Origin: an uncultured Eubacteriales bacterium
GTDB taxonomy: Bacteria; Bacillota; Clostridia; Oscillospirales; Oscillospiraceae
NCBI GenBank assembly: GCA_900551495.1
Contig: URWG01000127.1
Location: forward strand, 1 to 5,416
Length of the DNA: 5,416 nucleotides
Direction: 5' to 3'
Shown: piece after piece, positions 1-5,242 of the stretch
How positions within the stretch are numbered: the first letter of the stretch is position 1
Layout: each line of letters opens with the position of its first letter
Made by a program: the position numbers and the translations under genes
Notes under the pieces: model-generated
Database searches by the model: none
Told to the model about the DNA's origin: nothing
What the model saw: only the letters and a program-made list of their open reading frames with translations

Positions 1-526
1 CGCCCGCGACTCCGAGTACATGGCCCAGAAGGTCAAGGACACCAACGGCTGCTACGTCGTGCCCGCCTTTACGGGACTGGGCGCGCCGTACTGGGACCCC
101 TACGCGCGGGGGACGGTCGTCGGTTTGACGCGCGGCTGCAATAAATATCACCTCATCCGCGCTACGCTGGATTCCGTGACCTATCAGGTGCAGGACGTCC
201 TCGAAGCAATGCGCGCCGACGCGGGCATTCCCGTTTCCACGCTCAAGGTGGACGGCGGCGCAAGCGCGAACAACTACCTCATGCAGACGCAGGCGGACAT
301 CATCGGCGCACCTGTCATGCGCCCGACCTGTGTGGAATCCACGGCGATGGGCGCAGCGTATCTCGCCGGTCTCGGCAGCGGCTTTTGGCGCAGCTTGGAC
401 GATATTGTCCGCTGCTGGGTCTGTGAACGTGTTTTTACGCCCTCTGCCGATGAGCAGCGGCGCAGGGAACGGCTTCGCGGCTGGAAGCGGGCGGTCGAAT
501 ATGCCCGCGGCTGGGCAGAAGAATAG
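1..526 (+). CDS. glpK: Glycerol kinase, C-terminal part (5' end outside window)
   Basis: Catalyses ATP-dependent phosphorylation of glycerol to sn-glycerol 3-phosphate in the cytoplasm, the entry step of glycerol use and a source of glycerol phosphate for lipids. The reading frame is open from base 2 (first residues A-R-D-S-E-Y) and ends with TAG at 524-526. About 174 codons are visible, against roughly 500 for the whole enzyme, so only the FGGY C-terminal domain is present. Diagnostic blocks seen are GLGAPYWDPYARG (about 74-112), the phosphate-binding VDGGASANN (about 248-274) and MGAAYLAGLGSGFW further on. These match the glycerol kinase signature rather than xylulokinase or gluconokinase. 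The ATG at 20 is an internal Met, not a start. The tail ends in GWKRAVEYARGWAEE, the usual position for GlpK, so the 3' end is intact. A terminator follows at once, so this is the last gene of its transcript. Regulation cannot be judged because the upstream part is missing. Confidence 0.96.
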   Translation, partial: ARDSEYMAQKVKDTNGCYVVPAFTGLGAPYWDPYARGTVVGLTRGCNKYHLIRATLDSVTYQVQDVLEAMRADAGIPVSTLKVDGGASANNYLMQTQADIIGAPVMRPTCVESTAMGAAYLAGLGSGFWRSLDDIVRCWVCERVFTPSADEQRRRERLRGWKRAVEYARGWAEE

Positions 527-567
527 AAAAAATCCGAAGCGGCACAAAATCACCGCTTCGGGTTTTT
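527..567. terminator. Bidirectional intrinsic terminator between convergent genes
   Basis: CCGAAGCGG (534-542) and CCGCTTCGG (553-561) form a perfect 9-bp stem with a 10-nt loop. On the plus strand the stem is followed by TTTTT (563-567). On the minus strand it is followed by TTTTTT (complement of the A-run 527-532). The hairpin therefore serves both glpK, which ends at 526, and the leftward GTPase operon, which ends at 582. Both the stem and the T-runs are read directly from the sequence; termination efficiency is inferred. Confidence 0.92.
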
Positions 568-581
568 ATATTTTGTTTATA

Positions 582-1517
582 TCAGAACGTGGCGACGTCC
601 TGCTCGGGTGCCGTGGTCGGCTCGACGGAGAGTGCCCGCAGGACCGGACCGATACCGCGGTAGAGGCTGTGGAACCGCACCTCAACCTGCGCCTCGACCG
701 TGACCCAGTCGCGGGCATGCAGCGCGGCGGCATCCGCATACTTGCACGGCAGCGCCATGAACTGAATGTCCTCCACACAGCAGGTCATTACGAAGCGCCC
801 GGGTGCGAAGAAGCCCTCCTTGTCCTTTTTCAGTCGGGCGACCTGCGCCTTGAAGCGGACGGTTTTGCCGTTATACTTCTTCGGCTCCTCGTTGATGTCG
901 CGGAACCAAAGCGCGTAATCCGTGTCGGCAATCTCAATGATCGGTGCATTGATGTCAAAGGGCAGGGGGTCCTCGATCTCGTCATACTGCGTCGTTCCGT
1001 CCGTGTATTCGTAGAGAATACCGACGCGGCGGTTGAGCGCACGGGCGAGCTTATGCAGCGGCATAATGTCCCGACCGACGGGCACACGGTTGAACACGAC
1101 CATTTCGCAGCCGGTCAGCTTATCGACGACGAGGGAGCGCATATTGGCATTGTAGCTCTCGATGGTCGAGCCGTCGGCAAACATGACCTCCTGCGCGATC
1201 TGCCAGTCCTGCGGCATCTTTTGGTAGAAGTCGCCGACCAAAAGCATCCCGTTCAGCTCGACAACGACGCGTTCGGCGTGATGCTTTTTCAGCAGCTCCG
1301 CCAGCTCAGCCGTTGTGACCGCAGACTGGTCAACAACCTCGGGGTAAACATTTTGATGGGGATAGGCAGAGATGTCAAATTCCTCCTCGCCCTCCTCGCA
1401 GATGAGCAGCAGCGTCCGCTCGCCTGCGTTGAAGCGGGTATCGCAGAGCGTTTCCTGAATGAATTTCGTCTTGCCGGCGTCCAAGAAGCCGGTAAAGGCA
1501 TAGACGGGAATCGCCAT
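582..1517 (-). CDS. Diverged CobW/G3E-type GTPase fused to a DUF1980 (YcgQ-like) C-terminal domain
   Basis: 311 residues. The N-terminal half (about 1-170) is a G3E P-loop domain: Walker A is GFLDAGKT at 10-17, after a hydrophobic strand. The Walker B/switch position reads VVVELNGM (84-91), with ELNG where COG0523 proteins normally have EPSG. There is no CxCC metal motif; that region instead carries an acidic run, CEEGEEEFD (40-48). The guanine-specificity motif NKxD is replaced by FNRV (142-145). The C-terminal part (about 203-300) has the pattern of the YcgQ/TIGR03943 C-terminal domain: DINEEPKKYNGKTV, then GRFVMTCCVED (240-250), then a strand-rich end. In that family the domain accompanies a predicted metal-related permease (YcgR/YraQ type); no such permease lies in the window. 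The start at 1517 is supported by GGGGTG (1524-1529), inside the end of the upstream GTPase gene and 3 nt after its stop, so translation is probably coupled. The role in metal homeostasis is inferred; nucleotide preference and metal binding are unknown. Stop TGA at 582-584. Confidence 0.85.
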   Translation of the reverse strand: MAIPVYAFTGFLDAGKTKFIQETLCDTRFNAGERTLLLICEEGEEEFDISAYPHQNVYPEVVDQSAVTTAELAELLKKHHAERVVVELNGMLLVGDFYQKMPQDWQIAQEVMFADGSTIESYNANMRSLVVDKLTGCEMVVFNRVPVGRDIMPLHKLARALNRRVGILYEYTDGTTQYDEIEDPLPFDINAPIIEIADTDYALWFRDINEEPKKYNGKTVRFKAQVARLKKDKEGFFAPGRFVMTCCVEDIQFMALPCKYADAAALHARDWVTVEAQVEVRFHSLYRGIGPVLRALSVEPTTAPEQDVATF

Positions 1518-1520
1518 GGT

Positions 1521-2651
1521 CTACACCCCGAACAGAGCGGTCAGCGCGTCTGTTTTCAGCCCCGAGCCGATCACGCACAGACGACCCGTAACGGCGGCGG
1601 TGCCGGTCCGAACGTCGATCTCGCCGGGAACATGGTCAAAGTGCAGCCACGTGCCGTTCTCGGCGGGGACAATGCCTTTCGCGCGGAGGACCACGCCGTA
1701 CTTCTCGTCATCGTCCAGCGCCGTCAGAATTTCGCGCAGCGCGTCAGCCGTGAACCGCTTCGGCGTTTCGACGCCCCAGCTCTGGAAGATCTCGTCGGCA
1801 TCGTGACCGTGATGATGGTGATGCTCGTGCTCCTCGCAGCCGCAATGCTCGTCGTGCTCATGGTGGTGCTCGTGTTCGTCGTGGTCATGATGATGCTCAT
1901 GCTCGTCATGCTCGTGATGGCAGCACTCCTCATTCTCGTGATGATGGTGTTCGTGTTCGTTGTGGTCATGGCAGCACTCGCCGTCATGATGGTGATGGTG
2001 CTCGTGGTGGTGCTCATGCGCCTCGGCGACCATGCCTGCCAGCTCGTCGTTCAGAGAATTCTGCTTCTCCATCGCAGCGAGGATCTGCGCACCGCTCAGC
2101 TCGTCCCACGGGGTCGTGATGATCGCAGCCTCGGCGTTGTGCTCACGCAGCAGGGCAACGGCGGCGTCCAGCTTTTCCCGGGAAATGCTTCCGGTACGGG
2201 AGAGAATGATGGTCGAAGCCGTCTCGATCTGATTGCAGTAGAATTCGCCGAAATTTTTCAGGTAGACCTTGCATTTTGTTGCATCGGCGACGGTAACAAA
2301 GCTGCCCAGCTCCGCCTCGTCCTTAGCCGCGCGCTGCACGGCGGCAATCACGTCGCTGAGCTTGCCGACGCCGGACGGCTCGATGAGAATACGGTCGGGA
2401 TGATACTCGGCAATGACCTGTGAAAGTGCCTTGCCGAAGTCGCCGACGAGCGAGCAGCAGATGCAGCCGGAATTCATCTCATTGACCTGAATTCCCGCCT
2501 CCTGCATAAAGCCGCCGTCAATGCCGATCTCGCCGAATTCGTTCTCAATCAGCACGAGCTTTTCGCCCTGATACGCCTCGCGGATCATCTTTTTGATGAG
2601 CGTCGTCTTGCCGGCGCCGAGGAATCCGGAATAGATGTCGATTTTTGTCAT
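1521..2651 (-). CDS. COG0523/CobW family GTPase (G3E) with His-rich metal-binding insert
   Basis: 376 residues. This is a G3E-class GTPase of the COG0523 type (ZNG1/YciC/YjiA relatives), a family linked to metal delivery, mainly zinc, to client enzymes. Domains in order: Walker A GFLGAGKTT (9-17); switch block ENEFGEIGIDGG (36-47); metal motif C63-I-C65-C66; Walker B/EPSGVG (91-96); a His-rich insert (212-283) with 37 His and 6 Cys; then a CobW C-terminal domain (about 285-376, FQSWGVETPKRF onward). The canonical NKxD guanine motif is not seen: the expected place reads IILSRTGSIS (148-157). No signal peptide, so the protein is cytoplasmic. The start at 2651 has an AAAGGA element (2662-2667) 10 nt upstream, slightly long spacing. 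It is the first gene of a two-gene operon with its own promoter, and a second G3E gene follows 3 nt after its stop. CobW cobalt insertion for cobalamin is an alternative, but no cob gene is nearby and the His/Cys richness favours Zn/Ni/Co storage or allocation. The substrate metal cannot be told from sequence. Confidence 0.93.
   Translation of the reverse strand: MTKIDIYSGFLGAGKTTLIKKMIREAYQGEKLVLIENEFGEIGIDGGFMQEAGIQVNEMNSGCICCSLVGDFGKALSQVIAEYHPDRILIEPSGVGKLSDVIAAVQRAAKDEAELGSFVTVADATKCKVYLKNFGEFYCNQIETASTIILSRTGSISREKLDAAVALLREHNAEAAIITTPWDELSGAQILAAMEKQNSLNDELAGMVAEAHEHHHEHHHHHDGECCHDHNEHEHHHHENEECCHHEHDEHEHHHDHDEHEHHHEHDEHCGCEEHEHHHHHGHDADEIFQSWGVETPKRFTADALREILTALDDDEKYGVVLRAKGIVPAENGTWLHFDHVPGEIDVRTGTAAVTGRLCVIGSGLKTDALTALFGV
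1803..2018 (-). repeat. Low-complexity His/Glu/Asp/Cys-rich coding repeat
   Basis: This stretch encodes residues 212-283 of the upstream GTPase. I count 37 His in 72 residues, plus three Cys pairs (C226-C227, C243-C244, C270/C272). A 9-residue unit, HDEHEHHH followed by D or E, occurs twice in tandem (248-256, 257-265) and starts a third time (266-269), at DNA 1845-1910. A longer block starting ECCH appears at 225 and 242. The two 9-residue copies use different synonymous codons (CAT versus CAC, GAG versus GAA), so they are not a fresh DNA duplication. The region could bind several transition-metal ions; stoichiometry is not inferable. The opposite strand reads as Val/Met/Leu-rich simply because CAT and CAC reverse to ATG and GTG. 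Confidence 0.9.
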
Positions 2652-2668
2652 TTCAAATGCTTCCTTTC

Positions 2669-2688
2669 AGCGTAATTTTACTTACGCT
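2669..2688. promoter_or_regulatory. Inverted repeat in the GTPase operon leader, possible operator or small hairpin
   Basis: AGCGTAA (2669-2675) and TTACGCT (2682-2688) are perfect inverted 7-mers separated by 6 nt. They lie between the predicted transcription start (about 2697 on the minus strand) and the ribosome binding site of the His-rich GTPase. The CGTAA...TTACG arms resemble those of Firmicute Zur boxes (TCGTAAT-N-ATTACGA), but the spacer is 3 nt longer than in a classical 7-1-7 Fur-family site. The symmetry is seen; a regulator is inferred only from the gene content. A weak RNA hairpin near the ribosome binding site is the alternative. Confidence 0.5.
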
Positions 2689-2703
2689 CTGATTTTCGCA
2701 TAT

Positions 2704-2732
2704 ATTATAGCACTGTTTAGCAAACGGTGCAA
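2704..2732 (-). promoter_or_regulatory. Sigma-A-type promoter for the two-gene G3E GTPase operon
   Basis: On the minus strand, TTGCAC (2727-2732) and TATAAT (2704-2709) are separated by exactly 17 nt, with TG one base before the -10 (extended -10). The predicted start is near 2697, giving a leader of about 45 nt. The spacer contains a short symmetric element, GTTT-AGC-AAAC (2715-2725), which might be a binding site but is weak. Confidence 0.82.
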
Positions 2733-2749
2733 GCTTTTTGGATTTTATG

Positions 2750-2777
2750 TTGATTTTTTGAAAATAAATGTTATACT
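2750..2777 (+). promoter_or_regulatory. Sigma-A-type promoter for the sulfatase/thioesterase operon
   Basis: TTGATT (2750-2755) and TATACT (2772-2777) are 16 nt apart, with an extended -10 TGT at 2769-2771. The predicted start is near 2784, about 26 nt before the chosen ATG. The promoter is divergent from the GTPase promoter; the two -35 boxes are only 17 nt apart. Because the -10 lies downstream of the ATG at 2768, that earlier in-frame ATG cannot be used from this promoter. Confidence 0.7.
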
Positions 2778-2795
2778 GTAAAAAATCGTTCCGAA

Positions 2796-2801
2796 GGGAG
2801 G
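2796..2801 (+). promoter_or_regulatory. Ribosome binding site deciding the sulfatase start
   Basis: GGGAGG sits 8 nt before the ATG at 2810 and 11 nt before a second in-frame ATG at 2813. The 2810 start has the better spacing. The in-frame ATG at 2768 has no ribosome binding site and precedes the predicted transcript, so the protein is 672 rather than 686 residues. Confidence 0.85.
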
Positions 2802-2809
2802 AAACGGCA

Positions 2810-4828
2810 ATGATGAATGTGCTCCGCCGCCAATGGTGTCGGAAAAGCTTTCGGCTGCTTGCGCATCTGTTCGCGGCAGCAACGGTGTTTTCCTTCGTGA
2901 TTGAGGTCTTGGCGCGTCGGTCGTTTGACGATACGCTGCGGTTCGTTTTTACCAAGCCGCTTACGTTTCTCTACGGGGCGTTGATCCTGTATTTCTGTCT
3001 TTCTCTCTCCCTCCTGACCCGAAAGCGGCTGTTTTGGTTTTCCCTGATCTCGACCGTCTGCGTCGGTTTGGCGGTCGCGGATTTCATTCTGCTGACATAT
3101 CGCTCCATGCCGCTGACCGCCTCGGATATTCTGCTGATGGGCTCCGTGCGGGACATTTTTGAAAAGTACCTGTCCCATGTCGGGCTGCTGGGCATGATGC
3201 TTGCGATCTCCGCCGTGATCGGCGCAATCATATTCCTTTGGCTGCGGACGGAAAAGGTCGAGAGCATTGCGACACTCGGCGCGGCAAATCTGGCGCTGTG
3301 TGCGCTTTTGCTGGCAGTGCTGGGCAGTGCGCTCCTTCGCGGCGGCTGTCTGCGCCGAACGGAGGAATTCGGCAATCTCCCCGAAGCCTACGGCGACAGC
3401 GGCTTTGTCTATTCCTTTGCCGCCAGCGCCGTTACCCGCGGCGTGCAGGAGCCGGAGGACTACACACCCGATGAGATCGACGAGGTCGTGCAGGTACGCA
3501 AGGAGCTGCCGCCGACCGCCGCCGAGACGCCGAATCTCGTTTTTGTGCAGCTTGAGTCGTTTTTTGACGCAAACTATATGAAGGCGCTGACCTATGAGAC
3601 AAATCCCGTGCCGAACTTTGAGGCGCTGAAAAAAACGTGCTCCACGGGCCTGCTGTCGGTCCCCGCGATCGGTGCGGGAACGGCGAACACGGAGTTCGAG
3701 GTCCTGACCGGAATGAACCTGAATCACTTCGGCGTCGGAGAGTATCCTTATATGACAGTTGTGAGCAACAAGACGTCCCAGTCTATCGCGGGTGTGCTCG
3801 CCTCAGCGGGCTACGGCGCCCATGCCATCCACGATAATAACGCGACCTTCTATGACCGTCACTTGGTTTACGCCAACCTCGGCTTTGACAGCTTCACCCC
3901 GCTGGAATATATGCGCGATGTCAGCTATAACCCGCTGGGCTGGGCGGACGATTCGGTGCTCGTGCCCGAAATTCTTGACGCGCTGAAATCGACAAAGGAG
4001 CGTGACTTCGTGTTTGCCGTTTCCGTCCAGCCGCACGGGCGCTATCCTAAAAAGCCGCTCGAGGGCGCGCCGACAATGGCGTTTTCGGGGATGGAGGAGG
4101 AAGCGCGTGCCTGCGGCTTTTCCTATTACTTGGAGCAGCTTCGCCAATGTGATGAGTTCGTCGGTGAGCTGGTCGAGGCACTGCGGAATTACCCCGAGCC
4201 GGTCGCGGTCGTGTTCTACGGCGACCACCTTCCGAGCTTTAACATTACGAACGACGAGCTGTCCTACGGCAACACACAGACCACCGAATACGTCCTTTGG
4301 GCGAATTATTCCATGCGGAAGCTCGACCGCGATCTGCAAACCTATCAGCTTGCCGCCTATGTGACGGACCGCTGCCGCATTCACGAAGGCGCGGTTTTCT
4401 GCCTGCATCAGAGTTATGAGTATGCCGCCGACGATGCGGAGGACTACCAAAATAACCTCAAGCTGCTGGAATATGACCTCATCGACGGCGAACACTTTGC
4501 CGCCGATGAGGAGGAAACGCCTGCCATGCGCTTCGGCGTCCGCGAGATCACGCTGACGGGCGCGAAGGAGGCAGACGGCATTCTGACGCTGCGCGGGGAG
4601 AATTTCACACCGTTCAGCGTGGTCTACAAAAACGACGCGCCGCTGGAGACCGTGTTGACGGAGGAGGGCGACCTGACCGTCGAGGATCAGCCCGAAAAAG
4701 GGGACCGCTACTATGTTGCGCAGGTCTCGGCTACAAACCGCTCGGAGCTGCTCAGCCGAACGAAAAGCCTGATTTGGCAGGAGGAACCATATGGAACAGT
4801 ACAAAGAACTTATCCGCAGCTTCGATAA
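2810..4828 (+). CDS. LTA synthase family membrane phosphoglycerol transferase / sulfatase
   Basis: 672 residues from the ATG at 2810. Five hydrophobic segments at about 16-34, 46-69, 74-97, 122-146 and 153-176 are followed by a linker and an extracellular alkaline-phosphatase-superfamily sulfatase domain (about 241-540), the architecture of LtaS and related enzymes. Expected catalytic and metal positions are present: E249 in VFVQLESFF, nucleophile T291 in GAGTANTEFEVLTG, H409 in VSVQPHGRYP, and D472-H473 in VVFYGDHLPSF. The conserved block HDNNATFYDRHLVYANLGFD is at 341-360. LtaS-type enzymes move glycerophosphate from phosphatidylglycerol onto a growing polymer or glycolipid, using Mn2+. True LTA synthase, LTA primase or another glycerophosphate transferase cannot be separated here. 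Unusual is a C-terminal extension (about 575-657) with a small beta-domain look, including LTLRGENFTPFSVVYKN. The last 12 residues are encoded in the overlap with the next gene. No terminator lies between the two. Confidence 0.92.
   Translation: MMNVLRRQWCRKSFRLLAHLFAAATVFSFVIEVLARRSFDDTLRFVFTKPLTFLYGALILYFCLSLSLLTRKRLFWFSLISTVCVGLAVADFILLTYRSMPLTASDILLMGSVRDIFEKYLSHVGLLGMMLAISAVIGAIIFLWLRTEKVESIATLGAANLALCALLLAVLGSALLRGGCLRRTEEFGNLPEAYGDSGFVYSFAASAVTRGVQEPEDYTPDEIDEVVQVRKELPPTAAETPNLVFVQLESFFDANYMKALTYETNPVPNFEALKKTCSTGLLSVPAIGAGTANTEFEVLTGMNLNHFGVGEYPYMTVVSNKTSQSIAGVLASAGYGAHAIHDNNATFYDRHLVYANLGFDSFTPLEYMRDVSYNPLGWADDSVLVPEILDALKSTKERDFVFAVSVQPHGRYPKKPLEGAPTMAFSGMEEEARACGFSYYLEQLRQCDEFVGELVEALRNYPEPVAVVFYGDHLPSFNITNDELSYGNTQTTEYVLWANYSMRKLDRDLQTYQLAAYVTDRCRIHEGAVFCLHQSYEYAADDAEDYQNNLKLLEYDLIDGEHFAADEEETPAMRFGVREITLTGAKEADGILTLRGENFTPFSVVYKNDAPLETVLTEEGDLTVEDQPEKGDRYYVAQVSATNRSELLSRTKSLIWQEEPYGTVQRTYPQLR
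4779..4784 (+). promoter_or_regulatory. Ribosome binding site of the thioesterase, inside the sulfatase gene
   Basis: A perfect AGGAGG lies 6 nt before the ATG at 4791, within the coding sequence of the upstream gene. It fixes the thioesterase start and confirms that the 38-bp overlap is real rather than a mis-chosen start. Confidence 0.9.
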
Positions 4829-5198
4829 CGACCGCTTTGCGACCGAGGCTGCAAAAATCGAGATCGTTGAGGTGCGCGACGGCTTTGCGGTCTGCAAAAT
4901 GCCGCTCACACCGCTGCACAGAAACAGCCGCGGCGCACCGATGGGCGGGGCGATCTTCACGCTGGCGGATTTTGCCTCCTCCGTGGCGGCAAACACACGG
5001 GCGGAGGAGGGAATGGCGATCATTTCGCTGCAATCCGACATCCGCTTTTTGGCAGCGACGCGCGGTCAGACCCTGCTTGCCACGGCGCACTGCGTCAAGC
5101 ACGGCAGAACGACCACGCTTTACACCGTCGAGATCGCCGACGAGCTGGGAACGCAGGTCGCCTTTGCCACGATGAACGGCTTTGCCGTAAAAAGATGA
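4791..5198 (+). CDS. PaaI-family hotdog-fold thioesterase
   Basis: 135 residues, a normal length for a single hotdog domain. Members hydrolyse acyl-CoA or related thioesters in the cytoplasm, usually as tetramers. The signature block is HRNSRGAPMGGAIFTLADFA (43-62): N45, G48, the G52-G53 pair and D60 at the predicted catalytic acid position at the start of the central helix. The second half contains the beta strands SLQSDIRFLAAT and LLATAHCVKHGRTTTLYTVEI typical of PaaI/YbgC-like proteins, and ends in FATMNGFAVKR. No signal peptide. The start is set by AGGAGG at 4779-4784. The gene overlaps the sulfatase by 38 bp in another frame and is probably co-transcribed and translationally coupled. The substrate (phenylacetyl-CoA, other aryl- or acyl-CoA) cannot be told from sequence; no catabolic gene is nearby, so a housekeeping role is as likely. 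Stop TGA at 5196-5198; no terminator follows. Confidence 0.93.
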   Translation: MEQYKELIRSFDNDRFATEAAKIEIVEVRDGFAVCKMPLTPLHRNSRGAPMGGAIFTLADFASSVAANTRAEEGMAIISLQSDIRFLAATRGQTLLATAHCVKHGRTTTLYTVEIADELGTQVAFATMNGFAVKR

Positions 5199-5207
5199 AA
5201 AAAGTCC

Positions 5208-5236
5208 TTGACTTTTGCAGTTGAAAGTGCTAAAGT
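5208..5236 (+). promoter_or_regulatory. Sigma-A-type promoter of the T-box transcript
   Basis: TTGACT (5208-5213) and TAAAGT (5231-5236) are separated by 17 nt, with an extended TG at 5228-5229. The predicted start is near 5243, just before the T-box leader. The -35 begins only 9 nt after the thioesterase stop. With no terminator between them, read-through from the upstream operon would also enter the T-box. Confidence 0.82.
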
Positions 5237-5242
5237 GTCTGC

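Noticed and set aside
1845..1910. The tandem HDEHEHHH-coding units as a CRISPR array or DNA minisatellite.
   Set aside because: The units are contiguous without spacers, in frame within a real gene, and differ at synonymous positions, so they are a coding repeat.
330..2423. A 697-codon plus-strand open frame across glpK and both GTPase genes, with a long Val/Met/Leu-rich stretch that looks like membrane segments.
   Set aside because: It is antisense to two well-recognised GTPase genes. The hydrophobic run is the reverse reading of the poly-His codons (CAT/CAC to ATG/GTG). It has no convincing start signal and no family resemblance; the openness follows from GC-rich codon bias.
1521..2651. 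Calling the His-rich GTPase cobW of cobalamin synthesis, or hypB/ureG for nickel.
   Set aside because: No cob, hyp or ure gene is in the window, and the GFLGAGKTT / CxCC / EPSG pattern is that of the general COG0523 group, so a specific gene symbol is not justified.
2669..2688. Reading the leader inverted repeat as an intrinsic terminator or attenuator.
   Set aside because: The stem is short and AT-containing with no T-run after it, and there is no leader peptide or alternative pairing visible.
2768..2809. Upstream in-frame ATG at 2768 as the sulfatase start.
   Set aside because: It lacks a ribosome binding site and precedes the predicted -10 box; GGGAGG at 2796-2801 points to 2810.
3803..5041. 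A 412-codon minus-strand open frame opposite the sulfatase and thioesterase genes.
   Set aside because: Antisense shadow of two clear genes with conserved motifs, spanning their junction; no ribosome binding site or recognisable domain. The 2771-3727 minus-strand frame is rejected for the same reason.
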